A program made the translations under genes and the position numbers. This document shows positions 7,177-9,067 of a stretch of DNA of 9,067 nucleotides, piece by piece. Location of the stretch: positions 1 through 9,067 of the forward strand of contig CANQZT010000053.1 in assembly GCA_947628335.1 (NCBI GenBank), given 5' to 3'. The stretch is from an uncultured Clostridia bacterium (GTDB lineage: Bacteria; Bacillota_A; Clostridia; TANB77; CAG-508). The notes under the pieces are model-generated. The model was not told the DNA's origin. It saw only the letters and a list, made by a program, of their open reading frames with translations, and made no database searches. Within the stretch, counting starts at the first letter, position 1. Every line of letters begins with the position of its first letter.

Positions 7177-9067
7177 TTACTCTTTCCATATTTCTTCTAC
7201 AAACTGCCATGTATACCCATTATCTCTTGAAATATACTTTGCTCTTGTTTTTCCGTTATTATATCCTCCCTCATATCCACCAGATGCAAGTACGGTTAAT
7301 GTTCCATCATCTTCTTGGGTTGGTAAATAAAAATAGTCATAGCAATCTTCCCATTTTTGTCCGATCCGGATCTGATAATGAAAATTCTCCATTTGGAAAT
7401 TCTATGGTTTCAAAGTTTTTTCCAGAATCGTATGTTACAAGTAATTCTGCTTTTCCACAATATATACTTGTTGGCTTTTCTATGAAACCTAGTCCATTTT
7501 CAAAAAATTTTATTTTACTTGGTGTTGTTACTTCTATTGTATTTATTATATTTATATTTTTTCCGTTATCTGTTAATTTTCCAATTTTCCATACTGCTGT
7601 TCCCATAATTTTATCTACTTCTTTAACAAAGTAAGTTTCATTATCGCTTACTTTTTCATTATAAAAGCTACCGTCAAAAGATTCTGCTATATTTTCTTTT
7701 GTTTGTATTTCTTTTAAATTTTGTTTTTCTAGTTCTTCTATTTGTGTTTTTAATTCTTCAATATCAATATTTCTTTTTTGGAAATTATATTTTGAAATAT
7801 TAAATTCTTGCCAGTCTATTTTTTGTGATTTATTTGCTACTTTTAATAGAATTCTTTTAATATCTAGTTTTTCTTGTGTAGTTATATTTCCTTCTAAAGT
7901 CTTTTCTAAAATATTGAAACTGTCTTCACTAATTATATCTGATATATATTCATAATCTATTTCATGAGTATTATTTAGTTTTAGGTTTTTACTTATGATA
8001 AGATTTTCTATATTTAAGTAGTTTGTTATACAATATGCTGTAATTCCTATAATAAAACACCATTTTATATAATCAAAATTTTTATTAAAAATATATATAG
8101 TTATTGGAATAAATGCTATTATTTCTGTAATTAATATTATATAAACAAACATTCTTAAGTAAGTTAATCCATATTCCATTTGATACATATACATTCTATA
8201 CATTGATGACATTGCTATAATAATTGTAAATAATACAAGTAATAGGTTCAATATTTTTATAATTTTTTCATTTTTTTCATTGTATCTGTTAGATACTATT
8301 ATAACGCCAAGATTTATAAGTGATACGAACATAAGTTGAAAAAATCCTTTTCTTGCATATATTGCATAATTATATGATATACTTACTTTTGCAAATAAAG
8401 ATTGCACTTGAATAAAGCAAAATACTAGATATATTACATTTAAAGTTATTAATAGTAGTTTTATTGTGAAAGTATCCTTACCTTTATTTTCTTTCATTTT
8501 ATTTTCTATTTTTTCATGTTCTTTTTGAATTTTTAAAATGAAATTTATAATTACTAAATATGCAATAATAATACTTACTATTCGTAAAACAACTTTTAGG
8601 ATGTTTCTTATGTTTGTTACACTTCCTAAAGTAGAAAATAAATTTGCAAATACCATATCTGCTGATACTAATAGCATTAAAACTATTGCTACTACAGCAA
8701 GTACTACTAGTAGCGATACTACTATACTTTCTATATTCTTTTTATTAACTTTATCGTTTCCTTTTATATATTTTTTTGATGCTTCTTTTGTGTAATTTAT
8801 ACCTTCATTAAATTCTTCTATTGTATTTTCTATTAATGCTATAATTTGTGCTAAATTACTTGAAAAAAATTGTTTCTTATTTACTATTGATACATACATA
8901 ATCAAATTAAGTATTATTATAATTATGATATTTGCAATATAGAACATTTTATTTGCAAATATAAAAAATGTACTACTTAATAAAAGTATTGGTATTATAA
9001 GTAATATTCCTAGTTTATTTTGTATTTTGTTTTTCTTATGAAGTATGTAAAACACAATGCCATTTAG
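7177..9067 (-). CDS. DUF4153/DUF4173-like membrane protein with C-terminal Asp-box domain; 5' partial and frameshifted
   Basis: This is a multi-pass membrane protein of unknown function. The frame is open to the window edge. A GTG at 9055 has no ribosome binding site and the reading continues upstream of it, so the true start is outside. Counting from 9055, membrane segments lie near 15-34, 38-58, 110-131, 152-175, 198-221, 237-256, 266-284, 300-323 and 328-348. The stretch SYNYAIYARKGFFQLMFVSL (227-246) and the later YGLTYLRMFVYIILITEI (295-312) resemble DUF4153/DUF4173 proteins. A coiled-coil-like stretch (about 430-455) leads to a soluble domain with two Asp-box motifs, YDSGKNFET (542-550) and, beyond the break, SRDNGYTW. 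The frame breaks after D564: the 0 frame stops at 7337, while skipping one base continues as GQKWEDCYDYFYLPTQ to a stop at 7177, adding 61 residues. The domain assignment is from recall of the family pattern. The Asp-box suggests a beta-propeller-like or lectin-like element whose ligand cannot be inferred. Confidence 0.78.
7357..7371 (-). other. Frameshift site in the membrane/Asp-box protein (extra base at 7363)
   Basis: The minus strand reads TCA GAT CCG GAT CGG ACA AAA, which runs into a stop at 7337. Dropping the C complementary to G7363 gives GAT GGA CAA AAA TGG (D-G-Q-K-W) and joins the two halves of the Asp-box domain. The join is judged by how natural the protein reads across it (SLSDPD-GQKWEDCYDYF), so its exact position is less certain than the Walker A case. 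Confidence 0.75.

Noticed and set aside
7177..7392. The 71-residue frame as a separate small gene
   Set aside because: Its first residues are an out-of-frame reading of the membrane protein gene, and the rest completes that protein's Asp-box domain.
506..8795. Plus-strand open frames (for example 506-727, 1658-1873, 2008-2369, 4999-5301, 7209-7634, 8538-8795)
   Set aside because: All lie opposite well-supported minus-strand genes, have low-complexity hydrophobic translations typical of AT-rich antisense, and resemble no family I recognise.
9053..9055. GTG at 9055 as the start codon of the membrane protein
   Set aside because: There is no ribosome binding site upstream and the same frame stays open to the window edge, so the start most likely lies beyond it.
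1..9067. CRISPR array, tRNA or rRNA genes, insertion sequences, riboswitches
   Set aside because: No spaced direct repeats, cloverleaf-like segments, transposase motifs or terminal repeats were seen, and the intergenic gaps (at most 156 bases) show no recognisable riboswitch core.

Overview
The window is very AT-rich and all of its genes lie on the minus strand. The low GC content, strong AGGAGG-type ribosome binding sites, sigma-A type promoters and gene types (a MarR-controlled heterodimeric ABC exporter, HtpG, and a DUF4173-like membrane protein) suggest a low-GC Firmicute, probably a gut-type clostridium or relative. The species cannot be named from the sequence. TGA is used as a stop (end of htpG). 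Arginine is mostly AGA, with CGT, CGA and AGG also used.

In order of transcription, from high to low coordinates: (1) 9067-7177, a multi-pass membrane protein of DUF4153/DUF4173 type with a C-terminal Asp-box (BNR-like) domain; its N-terminus lies outside the window and its reading frame is broken near 7363. (2) 7176-7088, a control region with a perfect 11-bp inverted repeat around a TTGACA box, then a 14-bp palindromic operator. (3) 7087-6650, a MarR-family regulator. (4) 6649-6579, a stem-loop and a second copy of the operator. (5) 6578-4814 and 4821-2857, two half-size ABC exporter subunits overlapping by 8 bases; the first has a one-base insertion inside its Walker A codons. (6) 2835-952, htpG, 21 bases downstream and probably co-transcribed. 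(7) An intergenic region with a near-consensus promoter, then an mscS-type channel gene that runs off the low-coordinate edge.

The likely logic is a self-regulated drug- or lipid-efflux operon. MarR binds GTTNGTTAACNAAC at its own promoter and again just before the transporter. The two transporter subunits form a classic asymmetric pair, with one degenerate and one catalytic ATP site. HtpG follows as a downstream chaperone.

The most notable observation is that both broken genes carry the same lesion. One extra base sits directly before a GGA glycine codon, turning T-GGA into T-CGG-A. CGG is otherwise absent as an in-frame codon in about 2,900 codons of this window. The cause could be shared sequencing or assembly error, two real mutations, or +1 recoding at an unused or poorly read CGG codon. 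The sequence alone cannot decide between these.
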